Below are positions 45,405 to 56,567 of a stretch of 64,000 bases of DNA, piece by piece. Numbering within the stretch: position 1 is the stretch's first letter; each line of letters begins with the position of its first letter. A model generated the notes under the pieces. It did no database searches, had not been told where the DNA came from, and saw only the letters and a program-made list of their open reading frames with translations. Position numbers and translations under genes: made by a program. Source of the stretch: Sisyra terminalis (taxonomy: Eukaryota > Arthropoda > Insecta > Neuroptera > Sisyridae); assembly GCA_958496175.1 (NCBI GenBank), contig OY292278.1:7626001-7690000 (forward strand), written 5' to 3'.

Positions 45405-45558
45405 CAAGGTTTATAAAATACACAGGTGGCCTCATGCGCCACGTGGCGTATCCAGAAGAAATTCGTATGTATCTTCAGACTGATTCAAATTTCAAAATTC
45501 TTCGTATGACGTCACATTTTTTTTCTAATGAGGCAACCTGTGTAATTTATAAACCTTG
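45405..45558 (+). mobile_element. 9-bp-target-site MITE with perfect duplication (copy M3)
   Basis: Same terminal repeats as M1 and M2, flanked by perfect 9-bp direct repeats atttgtgtc at 45396-45404 and 45559-45567. This copy fixes both the element ends and the 9-bp target duplication. Confidence 0.9.
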
Positions 45559-46301
45559 ATTTGTGTCTAAATACTCTAATCTTATTGGGTTTCCTGGATC
45601 CGTATTTCACCTAGTTACGACCAAAGAGCTGAACGAACCTCCACAATTAGCCTACTTGATGTTTTTCGACTATTTTAGCTTCCGTTTTTGTTATCCATAG
45701 TGTCTTATATCTCAGTTTATTCGGAACCATAAATGTGAGAAGTGGTTCCATCTTTTGACCAACGGAATTTTCATGTGGGGTCATCCAAATATTATTCAAT
45801 TTTATGCAGGTGTTTCTTCAGTCCTCTCTGGCTTATTTCCTTATGCGATTTAATATTTCAGTAGTCAAATTAAAGAATAGCTTTCCCATCATCCTCTTAC
45901 TATATTCTTCTTATTGAACAGTGATTTTTATCAACTAATTCTTTAATGATTTTTTCTCACTACTAATTTTGTGATCTATGGTTTCCCCATAACTCTTCTA
46001 CTGTGTTTTTATTCGGTGTTATTCCAGATTGAGCAATGATCCATGAATTCTTTGCTGGAAATTTTAACCACCGATTTTGTGGCATCCAGTATAGGCATCT
46101 TTGATGCAAAGATGTCAGTCCTTTTGTTACTCTTAATCCCTTTATGACCTGGCATATACTTTAAGTTGTATGCAATGTAAAGGTTTTCTATTTCAACATT
46201 AATAATGGTCCATTTCCTTTTTTTAATAAGTCTTCTTCAGTATTACGTATGAATCTTGTTCCCCTGATAAAGACGAATTTAACGAACTAAAGTTTTTACA
46301 A
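45559..46301. other. No gene recognised
   Basis: Unique DNA with moderate base composition and many stops in all frames. It may be a decayed retrotransposon, but no motif is readable. Confidence 0.4.
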
Positions 46302-46416
46302 TCAAAATAAGACTTTTTCGCTGACTTTGAACAGTTAAACTGTGTATACAATATATAGAATATGCGGTCCACTACATAAATTGGACCGCAATATATTTTA
46401 TATATTGTATGCACAG
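46302..46416 (-). mobile_element. Core-less family A element (copy A9)
   Basis: The long terminus (aaaataagactttttcgctg) is on the left and the short terminus (tatgcacag) on the right. Only about 115 bp remain, and the arms fold directly through tgcggtccactacataaattg. Both ribozymes and the spacer are gone. Confidence 0.8.
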
Positions 46417-48017
46417 TAAAGTTCGTACAATTACAACCCCTTTAACGTACCAATAAATACTCGCTAGTCTTCCGAATCATTCTCTATAATGCAAAATATT
46501 TTTAACTCAATTTCTCATTAAATAATGATTCATAAATTTATCACCCATATTTCATGATAAATGGCGCAACAGTGCTCTATTTCTTTTTTGTTTTCTTGAA
46601 ACAAATGAGTTTAGTCATTGTTTGGATTAAAATTTAGTGAAAACAATTTCGCGAAAAACCCATTTGATTTATTTCCAATTCAATCGTGTTGCAAAAAAAA
46701 AAAAAGAATGGTCTAAAAACAAAATAACATTAGCAACCGTTATTTTTAGATAATTATCAGAGCCAACCTAGATTTAGAAAATGATGAAATTCATTGATGG
46801 CTTCTTTTTCCATTCACGAATTTTTCTCTCAATATATATATCTATATGTATTTATGTTTATATAATGGATATATAATTGCGTCTATATATCCTCTCCTAT
46901 ATATTTATTGCCATTTCTATAGGCACCAGACTGATGTTATGTAGATTCATATAGAGACATTCATTCGTGGAAACGAATCTTTTCGCTGAGGCTATCGATT
47001 TAATTGTATAGAATTTCGAATAGAAACATCTATTATTACATACACAAATAAATAATAACTTGGCTGCTTTTTTCTTTGAATTAATACTCGAAAAGAGCCC
47101 GAAGATAAATAATATGTAAATATCAATTTTAAAAATAGAAATAAATCAGAACGGTTATTTTTTTTTTTGTTATATAAGTGCTATGAAATGAGATCTCAAC
47201 GAAAAAAAATTTATGGATTTTGCCAATTTTAGCCAATTTGGCACATTTGGCTTTCACTTTTTTTTTTTAATGAACAATTGAAGATCGTTAATTGTTGCTT
47301 GGACAAGTGAACAACGTTGTTCCAAGGCCTGCTGGCTCGAATGAATTCAACAAAATTGTACATCATTTCCTGTTCTAATCATACCGAGAGGAAAAAAAAA
47401 CAACAAAATGACGCTGTCCCCAAAAACAAAATACAATCAAAAGTTTCAATAAAAACAAATCAAAACCTTCACACAAGGGTGAGTTAAGAGGTGTAATTTA
47501 ATGAGAGTAAAAAGAAAAAAAAAATGTCGTCACTTCTAAGCCGCCTCGATTGTTTTGTCGTCACCCGCGTTAAATGTACGACGACGGATTATTAAATCGA
47601 AAAGTTTTCGTTGGACAGAGGAAAGAAAAAAAAATGGTTTTATGTGTTGATAGGATGAGAGGAAAAAAAATTAATGTCTTCATCTCAAGGGCATTTGTAT
47701 TAAACTTACATTACTGTTATGATTACAATTTGTAACACATGTAAACAAAAGTGACGACTCAATTGTTATTGTTTCGATTCAATTTTTTTTGTTTTGTTTC
47801 AATAATTACCTAAATAAATCTAATTTAATCTAATGGTCTTCAGTAAATGCTTATTCTTAAGCTAAGCAAAATTTAAATTGTGTTAAACTTATAAAAAAGT
47901 GCTTGAACTTAAGCTTGACTTCAACGAATCATAGGAGAAAATTTTAAGACTACTGCTTTTTTTTGTTGACGAAATGACAATTTTAATTAAGTTTTCTCAA
48001 AGCTGTGCTTTGCAAGT
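46417..48017. other. No gene recognised
   Basis: AT-rich, largely unique DNA. 47520-47600 is less AT-rich (cgtcgtcacttc-like and cgacgacgg sequence), resembling conserved noncoding DNA. No repeat or exon is supported. Confidence 0.45.
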
Positions 48018-48354
48018 GTAGGGGAGACTGGGTACGAAAGTAACAAATGCTTTCTAGGTTTATCCAATTGGCGAACTCCGCTTTCCTGCCATCAGGAGCC
48101 TATAGCACCCCCCAAGGTTTATAAAATACACAGGTGGCCTCATGGTGGTTACGTGATGGATACGTGACGAGGAAAACCATTGAAATGTGATGAAAATTTT
48201 TGGTCAAATTATCTTACAACTATTCCAAAAAAGGAACAATGTTTAACCACTTTTCTTATAGATTAATGCATACATTTTCCTCTACTATTTTTAACTAAAT
48301 TCAAAGAGGAAGAGGCTATTTAAATGTATTTTTTTGGGGCTGAGATGTCTAGAA

Positions 48355-48524
48355 CAGTGGTTTCTAACCTTTTTCAGTCGCGAACCCCCAAGAAAATTAA
48401 ACATAATGCTAAAGACCCCGGAGTGAAAAAAGGTGCAATTTTCGGACAATATTATATTTTAGTATTCCTTCATTAAATTATTGCGGACCCCCAGGGGTCC
48501 GCGGACCACAGGTTAGGAAACAAT
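48355..48524. mobile_element. hAT-type MITE (copy 4)
   Basis: Starts CAGTGGTTTCTAACC and ends ggttaggaaacaatg. It sits at the same relative position in the cargo as copies 2 and 3, so it travelled with the cargo. Confidence 0.8.
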
Positions 48525-48747
48525 GGTCCAGAAGATTAAAGTTCGGACGGTTAAGGATACATTAAATTTTTTTGGCTGTTTTTGAGGGAAAACCAGAAAA
48601 TAAAACCATCGCTATTTTCAACTATCATGAAATAAATGATTTGATCGTTTCGAACTTTTTGCAACCGAAAATGGTTCACCTAAATACTAAACCAAGGATT
48701 TTTAACTATACCTTATTTATTGAGTAACAGTTGAAGTACATTTTAAT

Positions 48748-48914
48748 CAAGGTTTATAAAATACACATGTGGCCTCATGGTGGCCACGTGATGGATACGT
48801 GACGTATCCAGAAGAAATTCGCACATATCTTCAGACTGATTCAAATTTCAAAATTCTTCGTATGACGTCATTTTTTTTTTCTAATGGAGCAACCTGTGTA
48901 ATTTACAAACCTTG
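48748..48914 (+). mobile_element. 9-bp-target-site MITE (copy M5)
   Basis: Full copy with both termini. Its left flank (ttttaat) equals that of M1 in unit 2, but its right flank does not. It therefore shares M1's insertion history on the left and marks the composite's outer end on the right. Confidence 0.8.
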
Positions 48915-49306
48915 AACACCGTCCTCAATCGTATTAAATTGACGCGTGCGCAGTGCGTTTTTAGGTTATATAATAGGACATAATGTGTTTTAACGAGCCA
49001 AAAGTAAGTTTTTCGACGTTTTCTTATTTATTGTTTACATAGTCGTAAATTGATCGTAAAATCGTAAAAATCATAGTAATCCGAATGTTTGCATATCCAT
49101 TTTTGATTAGATAAATTGTACATTCTTTAAATTCATTTTTGTCGAGCACGTTCCGTTTTAAGGTTATGTTACACGTTTTATTAAAAATGAAAATGGGTAC
49201 AAAAGTAACATAGCCCCCTAGGGTACAAAAGTAATATGTTACTTTTGTCCTCGTAATGGTTTTATTACTAACATAATATTTTTATGGATATCGACTTCAA
49301 TAGAAT

Positions 49307-49766
49307 GTGTATACAATATATTGCAGTCCAATTTATGTAGTATAATTTAATATAATAATATATAAAAATCATACCACCTACATAAATTTGAACAGAAGTT
49401 CAAACAAAAATATTCGTGACGTATTGCCCAAATACGTATTTCGATTGCCAAGTAATCTTCATCAGTGATCATTAAGTAGTTTGGATCACTCCGTAACTGC
49501 TTTGTGATGATTCACATTGATTTACACATGAATCATCACAAAGCAGTTACGGAGTGATCCAAACTACTTGATGACCACTGATGAAGATTGCTTGGCGATC
49601 GAAATACGTATCTGGGCAATACGTCACAAATATTTTTGTTTGAACTTCTGTTCAAATTTATGTTGGTGGTATGATTTTTATATATTATTAAATTACGTTA
49701 TACTACATAAAATGAACTGCAATATATTTTGTATATTGTATACACAGTATAACTGTTCAAAGTCAG
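49307..49766 (+). mobile_element. Hammerhead palindrome family A, inverted dimer (copy A10)
   Basis: Both arms are nearly complete. The right core is CTGATGA 49578-49584 with stem II GATTGC/GCGATC (one wobble), GAAA and ATACGTAT. The left minus-strand core (about 49410-49475) has one base change in stem II. The left end is the short terminus; the right end is the long terminus cut at caaagtcag. It lies inside the 48018-50160 transposon. Confidence 0.85.
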
Positions 49767-50160
49767 TAGTTCTTATGTATTGTCGCGGCATTCTATTGAT
49801 TGATTTCCGTAAAATATATATTTTTTGAGTATTTAAAAAGCTGAATTTGGTTTATATCATTAATATAAAGTCTTTAAGTAAGTAATTTGTTAATTTAACT
49901 TGTACTATTGTTTTCATTAACAACTCTTAGCAGTCTTGTTACTTTCGACCCGCCTTCGTGGACGAAAGTAAGAACTGAAATTTTTTTTAACTCTATGTTA
50001 TTCATATAAAACTCACCATAATTTAATAAATCAACTTACTATTGTGAAGAACATAAACTAAATTTATATGTGGCTATATTCATTTAATGGCAATAATAAC
50101 ACCCAGCCAGAAATCAAGGTAAAAGTACAAATTGTTACTTTTCTACCCGGTCTCCCCTAC

Positions 50161-51503
50161 AACTTGAAATCGATGTCTTTGCTCTGGAAAATTTTGTTTT
50201 TTCTTTTTGTTGCCACTCTATCTAGTTAATTTAAATTAAAAGCTCCCCGACGGCACATATTCATGCCGAGGCGACAATTTAATTAACCGAAAAGCGAAAA
50301 AGACCCTCCCGAGGTCTACGTTCGAGACGGCGACGCTCGAAAGCTCACACAAAAAGCTCTCATCGCTGACAAGCGTACCAAAGCACCAATAACCGAATTA
50401 TGAAACCAAATTTAATGAGGCGTGCATTTCGATAATGTCAAATTTTATACAAAATCAATTTTCACTTTATTGTTTCAATCAAAAAAGTTATTTTCATTGC
50501 AACAATTGAATAGACGAAAAAAAAAAAGAAAAGAAATAAAATCATAACCACCACGCCGGAAATTGTGAAAAAAAAACCGTCTAGAACAAGGACAATAAAT
50601 TTAACGTTTTGCTAATTTTGTCGGTCTATTATTATTTGTTGTGAAGATTACAATTTTTAATTTGATACTCTAATCTCTACGGTTTTATTTATTTTTCTCT
50701 TTCTATTGAACCCGCTAGACCTTATCCTGCTACTCTATGATTTTAACTTATGAAAATTAAAATTATATTTTTACTGTCAACCCTCAAAATATAGATACAT
50801 GTAATCCAAATGTAATATTAAAAAAATTGCATTTTATAATTCAATACCGGTAGAATGCATTACTCTCCAAGAAACACGTCAAAAGTGTCGTTATTATTAA
50901 CAATTGAACCGTTTATTTTGAAAGTGAATTAAGTCCATTTCAAGAACAATCCCTTTAGTGTTATCATTTTGAATCATAGGAACATAAGATACTAAGGAAG
51001 AGGGAATAAATGGCGTTTTTATTAAAATCAGTAATTTATGAAAACTTAGCAGTTAAATAATTAACATATTTTATTCTAGTTACAAGAAGAATCACCATAT
51101 AGACCGTCCTTGAAATGGACTTATGCCACTTTCAAAATAAACGGGTCAATTGTGAATTTTAATTTTTTGCACAATGGAAAATATGTCCAGATGTGGTGTC
51201 TAACCTTATGTTATCTTACATCAAGTACATAGTTTCGGTTTAAAACACTAATGATGGAACCACATGTTGACACATTTTCCGTCATGTATTGCAGGAATTG
51301 AATATCTTTTTAAAACTTCGGTTACTTTTACTAGCGCTGCTAGTGACAGAAAAAAGAACTACGATCTGGATTTGTTATTGTTTACATGATTATTGTAAAA
51401 AAGTCTATTTCAGTCGGACTCCTTTTACCTATAGTTCGTGGTTCAATCCCTAAAACTGATCTATTCTACTAGGAAACGGATGATTTTTTTTTTTTAATTT
51501 TTT
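50161..51503. other. No gene recognised; GC-richer block 50245-50400
   Basis: The block contains agctccccgacggcacat and gagacggcgacgctcg and is unique here. All frames are closed within about 30 codons, so it is not an evident exon. A conserved regulatory element is possible. Confidence 0.4.
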
Positions 51504-51830
51504 TAAATAAGAAGACAATTCAAGTTGTTTAAGATCGGTTTTTTTATTTAATATTTTTACTATTCAATTAGCTACGTTTCGTTACGTATTGTAACTTCAT
51601 CAGGCTTCTTGATTCACAAAAATATAATATTTCCGTACTATGCCAAAATATAATATTTGAAAATACTATATTTTTGTGAATCAAGAATCCTGATGAAGTT
51701 ACAATATGTAACGAAACGTAGCTAATTGAATAGTAAAAATATTAAATAAAAAAAACGATCTTAAACCACCTGAATTGTCTTCTTATTTAAAAAAAAAAAA
51801 TAAAAGCTAAGATCTGAATTTTATCATTTA
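51504..51830 (+). mobile_element. Hammerhead palindrome family B, inverted dimer (copy B5)
   Basis: Both arms keep intact cores. The minus-strand left core (about 51561-51616) has CTGATGA, stem II GTTAC/GTAAC, GAAA, ACGTA and matched stem I blocks (GCT/AGC and TTGAAT/ATTCAA). The right core is CTGATGA 51691-51697 with GTTAC/GTAAC and GAAA. Its stem I has one mismatch (atc before the core). Outer tails run from taagaagacaattcaag to agctaagatctgaatttta. This is the best-preserved B copy. Confidence 0.88.
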
Positions 51831-52090
51831 TTTTTTTTATTCATATTTATGGGTGTTCTTTAATAAAATATCAACAAAAAAAAAAGCCTAAATCGATAGA
51901 TAAACTATTTTAAAATTTATTTTAATGTTTAAGCCAATGTTAAAACCATTCAGACAAATTAGTTTCTGTATAAACATAAAGATTTTACTAGAATTAAAAT
52001 TATTAATTACATTAACTAAATGTATGATTATTTGTACAACTTCGATTATTATACAATTCTATATATTTCCAATAAAATATATCTTCATAT

Positions 52091-52164
52091 GTGAAGGATA
52101 TATCAGGATGTAGACCAAACCTACTACATCTACTAAATCTACTACATCCTAATATATCCTTTAC
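52091..52164. repeat. Short hairpin, 23-bp arms
   Basis: gtgaaggatatatcaggatg (left, ending gtag at 52113) is inverted at 52142-52164 with two or three mismatches, separated by 28 bases containing ctactacat units. A miRNA-like precursor cannot be excluded, but the stem is short and AT-rich. Confidence 0.5.
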
Positions 52165-53469
52165 ATTATACATCGATTTAGACCTGAAGGAATGAAAATC
52201 AATAATAGTGAATTTTTAACGATTTATGGGAGACATATGGAACACAAACATATATCTAGATAGATATATAAAACAAATTGTTTGTTAGACTATTTATAAC
52301 TGATGAATGGCTGAACCAATTTTCATGATCTATGATTTGTTGAATTCGTCTATGCCTACATTAAAAGATTGACTATAAGAATGTCTGGAAAATTAGGAAC
52401 AAAATGCGTTTTTAAATAAATTAGGTTTGATATATTCCGTAATAGTTTGCTCATATTACGAACATTTATTCCTTATTTGTAACCGTTTGAATTTAACCTT
52501 TTCATTGAATTTAAGCATCAAATTTATAATTTAAATCATATTTTGTATGCCTGTTTCAAGTAAATCTTATTGTAGGAGTATTATTATAAACAATGTCGCG
52601 ATCTAAAAGATCTAATCTTTCCAATATGCCAATTAAATAAAACTAATCTTCGTAACATTTTTCGTGCTGATATTTATAGAACTATGGCCGAAATGGTGAT
52701 ACGACTTCAGAAATATTTTTTTTATATCTAGCAAATGTGTAAAGTGTCAAAAGTAGTAAAAGAGTAGAAACTAATGTTAAAATCAAAAACAGTATTAAAT
52801 ATTACAAGAAAATCAAAATTACCAAAACTATTATGGGTACTAGGTCACAAAAAGGGTCACTAGAGGGTTGACGAATTAATTAAAAAGATATATGTTTAAT
52901 CCTTCATTTGTCATTTTAAAATCCAAACAAAAGATCAATATATGTACCAAAGATAAACTAATTCATCAAATAACTTCAAATATATTTCACATCATACTAT
53001 AGCGTAAAGACTATGGTTAACTCCAAACTATAGTCCAGAAAGGATAAATCATCACATACCATTGTAGCACTTTTAAATTGCTACATTGTACTAATGCAGA
53101 AAGTGGAACCATCTTTTAACCATGTTCTGAAATGTTAAATGATATAAAATAGGTAAATTTTTTAAAAAGCTCCCAATCTCGGACTAATAGCGACTTTGGA
53201 AGCGTATTGGCCAAAACAACAATACAATTTCGAGGGACACAATAGCTAACAATAAAAAAGTGTTAAGAAAATATCTATGAAAGAAATATCTATGTTTTTA
53301 ATTTATTTTTCATTATCTATTTCAATTCACCCAAAAGAAAAATCATAATCTTAATCGGCAAACATATGTGAATAAGACAAAGAACAAATATCGCTTTATA
53401 TTCACGTATGAGTGAAACCTAAATATAATAATCCTTGTCTCAAATTTGAACATTTGAACATTTGATCGT
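52165..53469. other. No gene recognised
   Basis: AT-rich unique DNA with no frame above 60 codons apart from noise and no clear repeat structure. Confidence 0.5.
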
Positions 53470-53590
53470 TAATATAGTTTCAACTGTTCTTTTGATTTCA
53501 TTCAATTGCCTATTCTTACCATTTGTCAATTGTGCTAGTGTTGAACTTTGAATATTTCACGGGAAGTTACTAGTATATAATAATACAGTC
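53470..53590. repeat. Dispersed repeat, TTTCAACTAT family (copy 2)
   Basis: Shares agtttcaactgttc, tttgatttcattcaattgcc and gggaagttactagta with 9455-9580 and 62665-62785. Confidence 0.5.
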
Positions 53591-53989
53591 CTATTTTTGT
53601 TTCATTTAACAACTACGAGGTGGATCATTCTCGCCAGAGTTGAAGAGTACATAAAAAAAATCTCAAAAAAAAAGGCTGTTTTTAAATTTTTTAAATTCAG
53701 GACACCCCTTTAAAGATCATTACGGATCTTTGAAATTTAAAGTATTTAGTTTTACAAGAAAATCATACGATTAAATAATTAACATACTGTTTAGCAAATT
53801 TTACCTTAAAATTGTTTTTAAATCGATGATAAATCATTGGATGAAATCTTCCAGGAGTTTTATGAAGTTTCATGGCAATCTTGATGTTAATTAGATTTAA
53901 AAACAGGTTTTTTTATATATTTTTAAAACTTTAACTGAAATATTGACCATGGTCCGAAATAAGTGATAATCGAATGGATTACCGGGGAA

Positions 53990-54650
53990 TATGATATATG
54001 ACATTCCATTGGAATGCTTCCAAAGCTTGCTTAACAAATTTGCGACAAATTGTGATGAAAAATGATTGTCGTATGTTTTGGTATATTAGAGGCTTTTAAG
54101 CTTCAATTCTCAACTCAATCGCATTAATTGTTGTTCATAATATTCCCTAATAATGGTTTCATTAGGTTGAAATAACTTTATTATTAGATTATAAGATTAC
54201 TTCGACCTAATACCAAAAAATGCACAGCTAAAACGATTCCCCTAAATATTTGGTTTTACCATTATAATTGATGAATTTTATGACATTTAAATTGTTGAAT
54301 TAGATCCATTTTTTAATTTCCCGCCATAAATCTATGAAAAAAATTCTTCCTCTTTTACTTTTGGAGCAAATATTCGAACATGGAAAAATGATTTTCGGCT
54401 TTTATTAACTTGAGTTCATTGGAATCCAGTTTCTATGTTTTGCTCCATTCCTACAACCTTCAGATGGTTGGAAAACCACTTGATGGCTAAAGTTTGATCC
54501 AATACCTCCTCCACCTCAGCAGCTTTAAGCTTTACTGGTCTACCTTCGCTTTTTCTTGTCATTGGTACCAAAGTTACCACATTTAAAACTCCAGAACCAA
54601 AATTCGTATGTTTTATTGATGAAGCATGTTTACTAGACTGATTCAAAAAA
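53990..54650 (-). pseudogene. mariner-like transposase pseudogene, copy 3
   Basis: The minus-strand frame 54646-54416 shows a mariner-type N-terminal DNA-binding region: EGRPVKLKAAEVEEVLDQ, then NHLKVVGMEQN. This corresponds to the GRP linker and second helix-turn-helix. Further downstream on the same strand are CAFFGIRS and NETIIREYYEQQLMRL, the region before the second catalytic Asp. Frame breaks separate these pieces. It is homologous to 12175-13080 and 13381-13910. Confidence 0.65.
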
Positions 54651-54796
54651 AAATGATGATTTTTATATCTTAATTATATCGAAATTGTTGGGAATGACAA
54701 AAAAAAATCCTGTGAAAGTTTAAGCTCTTAATATTAATATTAAGAGGTGCCGCATCGCAAATTTCGATTTTCCATTTAAATAACATGGCAAAAATA

Positions 54797-55465
54797 TTCT
54801 CTTGCACTTTGGAATTTTATAGCTCACGTTGGTGACAATATTTCGGAATGATCAAGGTATATTCTTGTAGAAAATTGAACGATCTACAAAAAAGGTCTGT
54901 TACAAATTTTTGATATATTTGTTCCTTCAAAAGTTATTCGAGGTCAAAGTTGAAATTTTAATATTTTTTCAATTTTTTGACGCAACCATCAATTTTATGA
55001 GAAAATTTTATAGGACATTTTTTGTAGAGCACTTTTTTTTCTATAACTTATCTTTAAAAAAGTTTTTGATATTTTTCACAGATCCTAAGTTATTTGCAAT
55101 GAATTGAAAATATATTATATTTTATAATTACGAATATTTTCAGTTTAATACAAATAACTTGGACCTGTGAAAAATATCAAAAACTTTTATGGAGATAAGT
55201 TATAGAAAAAAAAAGTGCTCTACAAAAAATGTCCTATAAAATTTTCTCATAAAATTGATGGTTGCGTCAAAAAATTGAAAAAATATTAAAATTACTTTTT
55301 AGTTCAACTTTGACCTCGAATAACTTTTGAAGGAATCAATATATCAAAAACTTGTTAGATAACTTTTTTGTAGATCGTTCAATTTTCTACAAGAATATAC
55401 CTTGGCCATTCCGAAATATTGTCACCAACGTGAGCTATAAAATTCCAAAGTGCAAGAGAATATTG
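54797..55465. mobile_element. Fold-back element, about 300-bp arms
   Basis: The left arm starts attctcttgcactttgg and the right arm ends with its inverse ccaaagtgcaagagaat. Inner pairs include ttgacgcaaccatcaatttt with its inverse, and the spacer is about 55090-55150. A flank at 54727-54749 shares the ttaatattaatattaagagg block with the 31546 fold-back, and both contain ctacaaaaaaggtct. The frame 54910-55107 is a by-product of the arm. Confidence 0.8.
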
Positions 55466-56567
55466 TTTTATAAATTATTAAGAGATAATCCGTAACGATT
55501 TAATTTTAGATAATTTTTTTTGCTAATCCCTTTGCTTAAAAACAATTTTTTTTGTATATTTTTACAAAGTAGTATAAGATTTACTTAAAATATCTCCAAA
55601 CGTTTTTTTTTTCTTCAGAAAAATTTCCACTTGTCATTTTTTTTTTGCTTTCGAATAAATTTACCAAACTGGATTTTTTTCGAGAAATAAACAAACATAA
55701 ATTCGACGAATTGATTCAGGTAAATATTTAATTTCCAGTTAAAATGGAAACTTCTCTCTTCTCAAAAAAAAAAGATGATTAATCTTATAATTTATGTTTC
55801 CACATAAATAAGAAACATAAAACTATATACACTTATGCTACTGATGTTAAAAATATCCAAGCAAATATGCAAATTTTCTTAAATAAACCGAACAAATTAA
55901 GAACGTTATGGCTGGCCATATAAACTTTATATATCATTGAACTTTGAAATATTTTTCATTGAAATTCAAGAGCGGGTGGGTTTGGAAAAGAACAAAAATT
56001 CACCAAGAAATTAATCTTTGACCAAATAAATTTCACACTCAACTCACAAACCAAGGAAAGATAAACAAAATGCATTTTAAATTAAACCTTAAAAAATGCC
56101 AATAAATTAAATTTTATTCCAAAAAAAAAGGATACGTCTTTCTCACTTGCACCAATTGTTGGTGTGTTGTTGGAGATTGAGCAAAAGCCAAAGAAACCTT
56201 TTCGAGGAAAATGTCAAGGCCTCCGTGTGTGTTCAACAAATGAGTCTCGCATTCTTTTCCAATTTTTGCCTTTCAATTTTCAATTTTTTTTTCTTATAGA
56301 AAATAAATTCATTCAATATTATATTCGAGATTACATTCTTAAGAGAAAAATTTTCACATTATCTTTGTCAATATTGTGCATAAATTACAATGACTCAACC
56401 AAACAATTTAAAGAATTTCTAATATTGCCATGGAAACAACAATTTTTTGCATAACAAGTTGGCATTAGTAACCTTTGGAAAAATTAGGGAATTATTTATG
56501 AACCACTTGTGAACTGATCTGAAGTTAGCATCTTCAAGGAATTGTATCTAATGATATTAATAACAGA
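55466..56567. other. No gene recognised
   Basis: AT-rich DNA with T runs near 55600-55650. Frame 56164-56454 (+) is lysine- and phenylalanine-rich without a domain. Confidence 0.5.

Larger units (their letters stand above)
48113..48914 (+). mobile_element. Composite element: two CAAGGTTT MITE ends enclosing tandem-unit cargo
   Basis: The left edge is a partial MITE (48113-48168, from CAAGGTTTATAAAATACACAG to gatacgtgac). Cargo follows that matches the 17915-19247 tandem units (48169-48747), then a complete MITE (48748-48914). The outermost ends are inverted, as in a single element. The outer flanks agcaccccc and aacaccgtc agree at 6 of 9 positions. This suggests that one event mobilised the whole segment, although stepwise insertion and recombination can also explain it. 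Confidence 0.65.
48018..50160. mobile_element. 2.1-kb DNA transposon relic with long terminal inverted repeats, nested insertions
   Basis: The left end GTAGGGGAGACTGGGTAC continues to cgaaagtaaca, and the right end inverts this (gttacttttctacc, then cggtctcccctac). Internal copies of gggtac.aaagtaa occur at 49193-49240 and 49935-49975. The body is filled by a composite CAAGGTTT-family insertion (48113-48914) and hammerhead element A10 (49307-49766). No transposase frame survives, and the target duplication is unclear. Confidence 0.75.
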
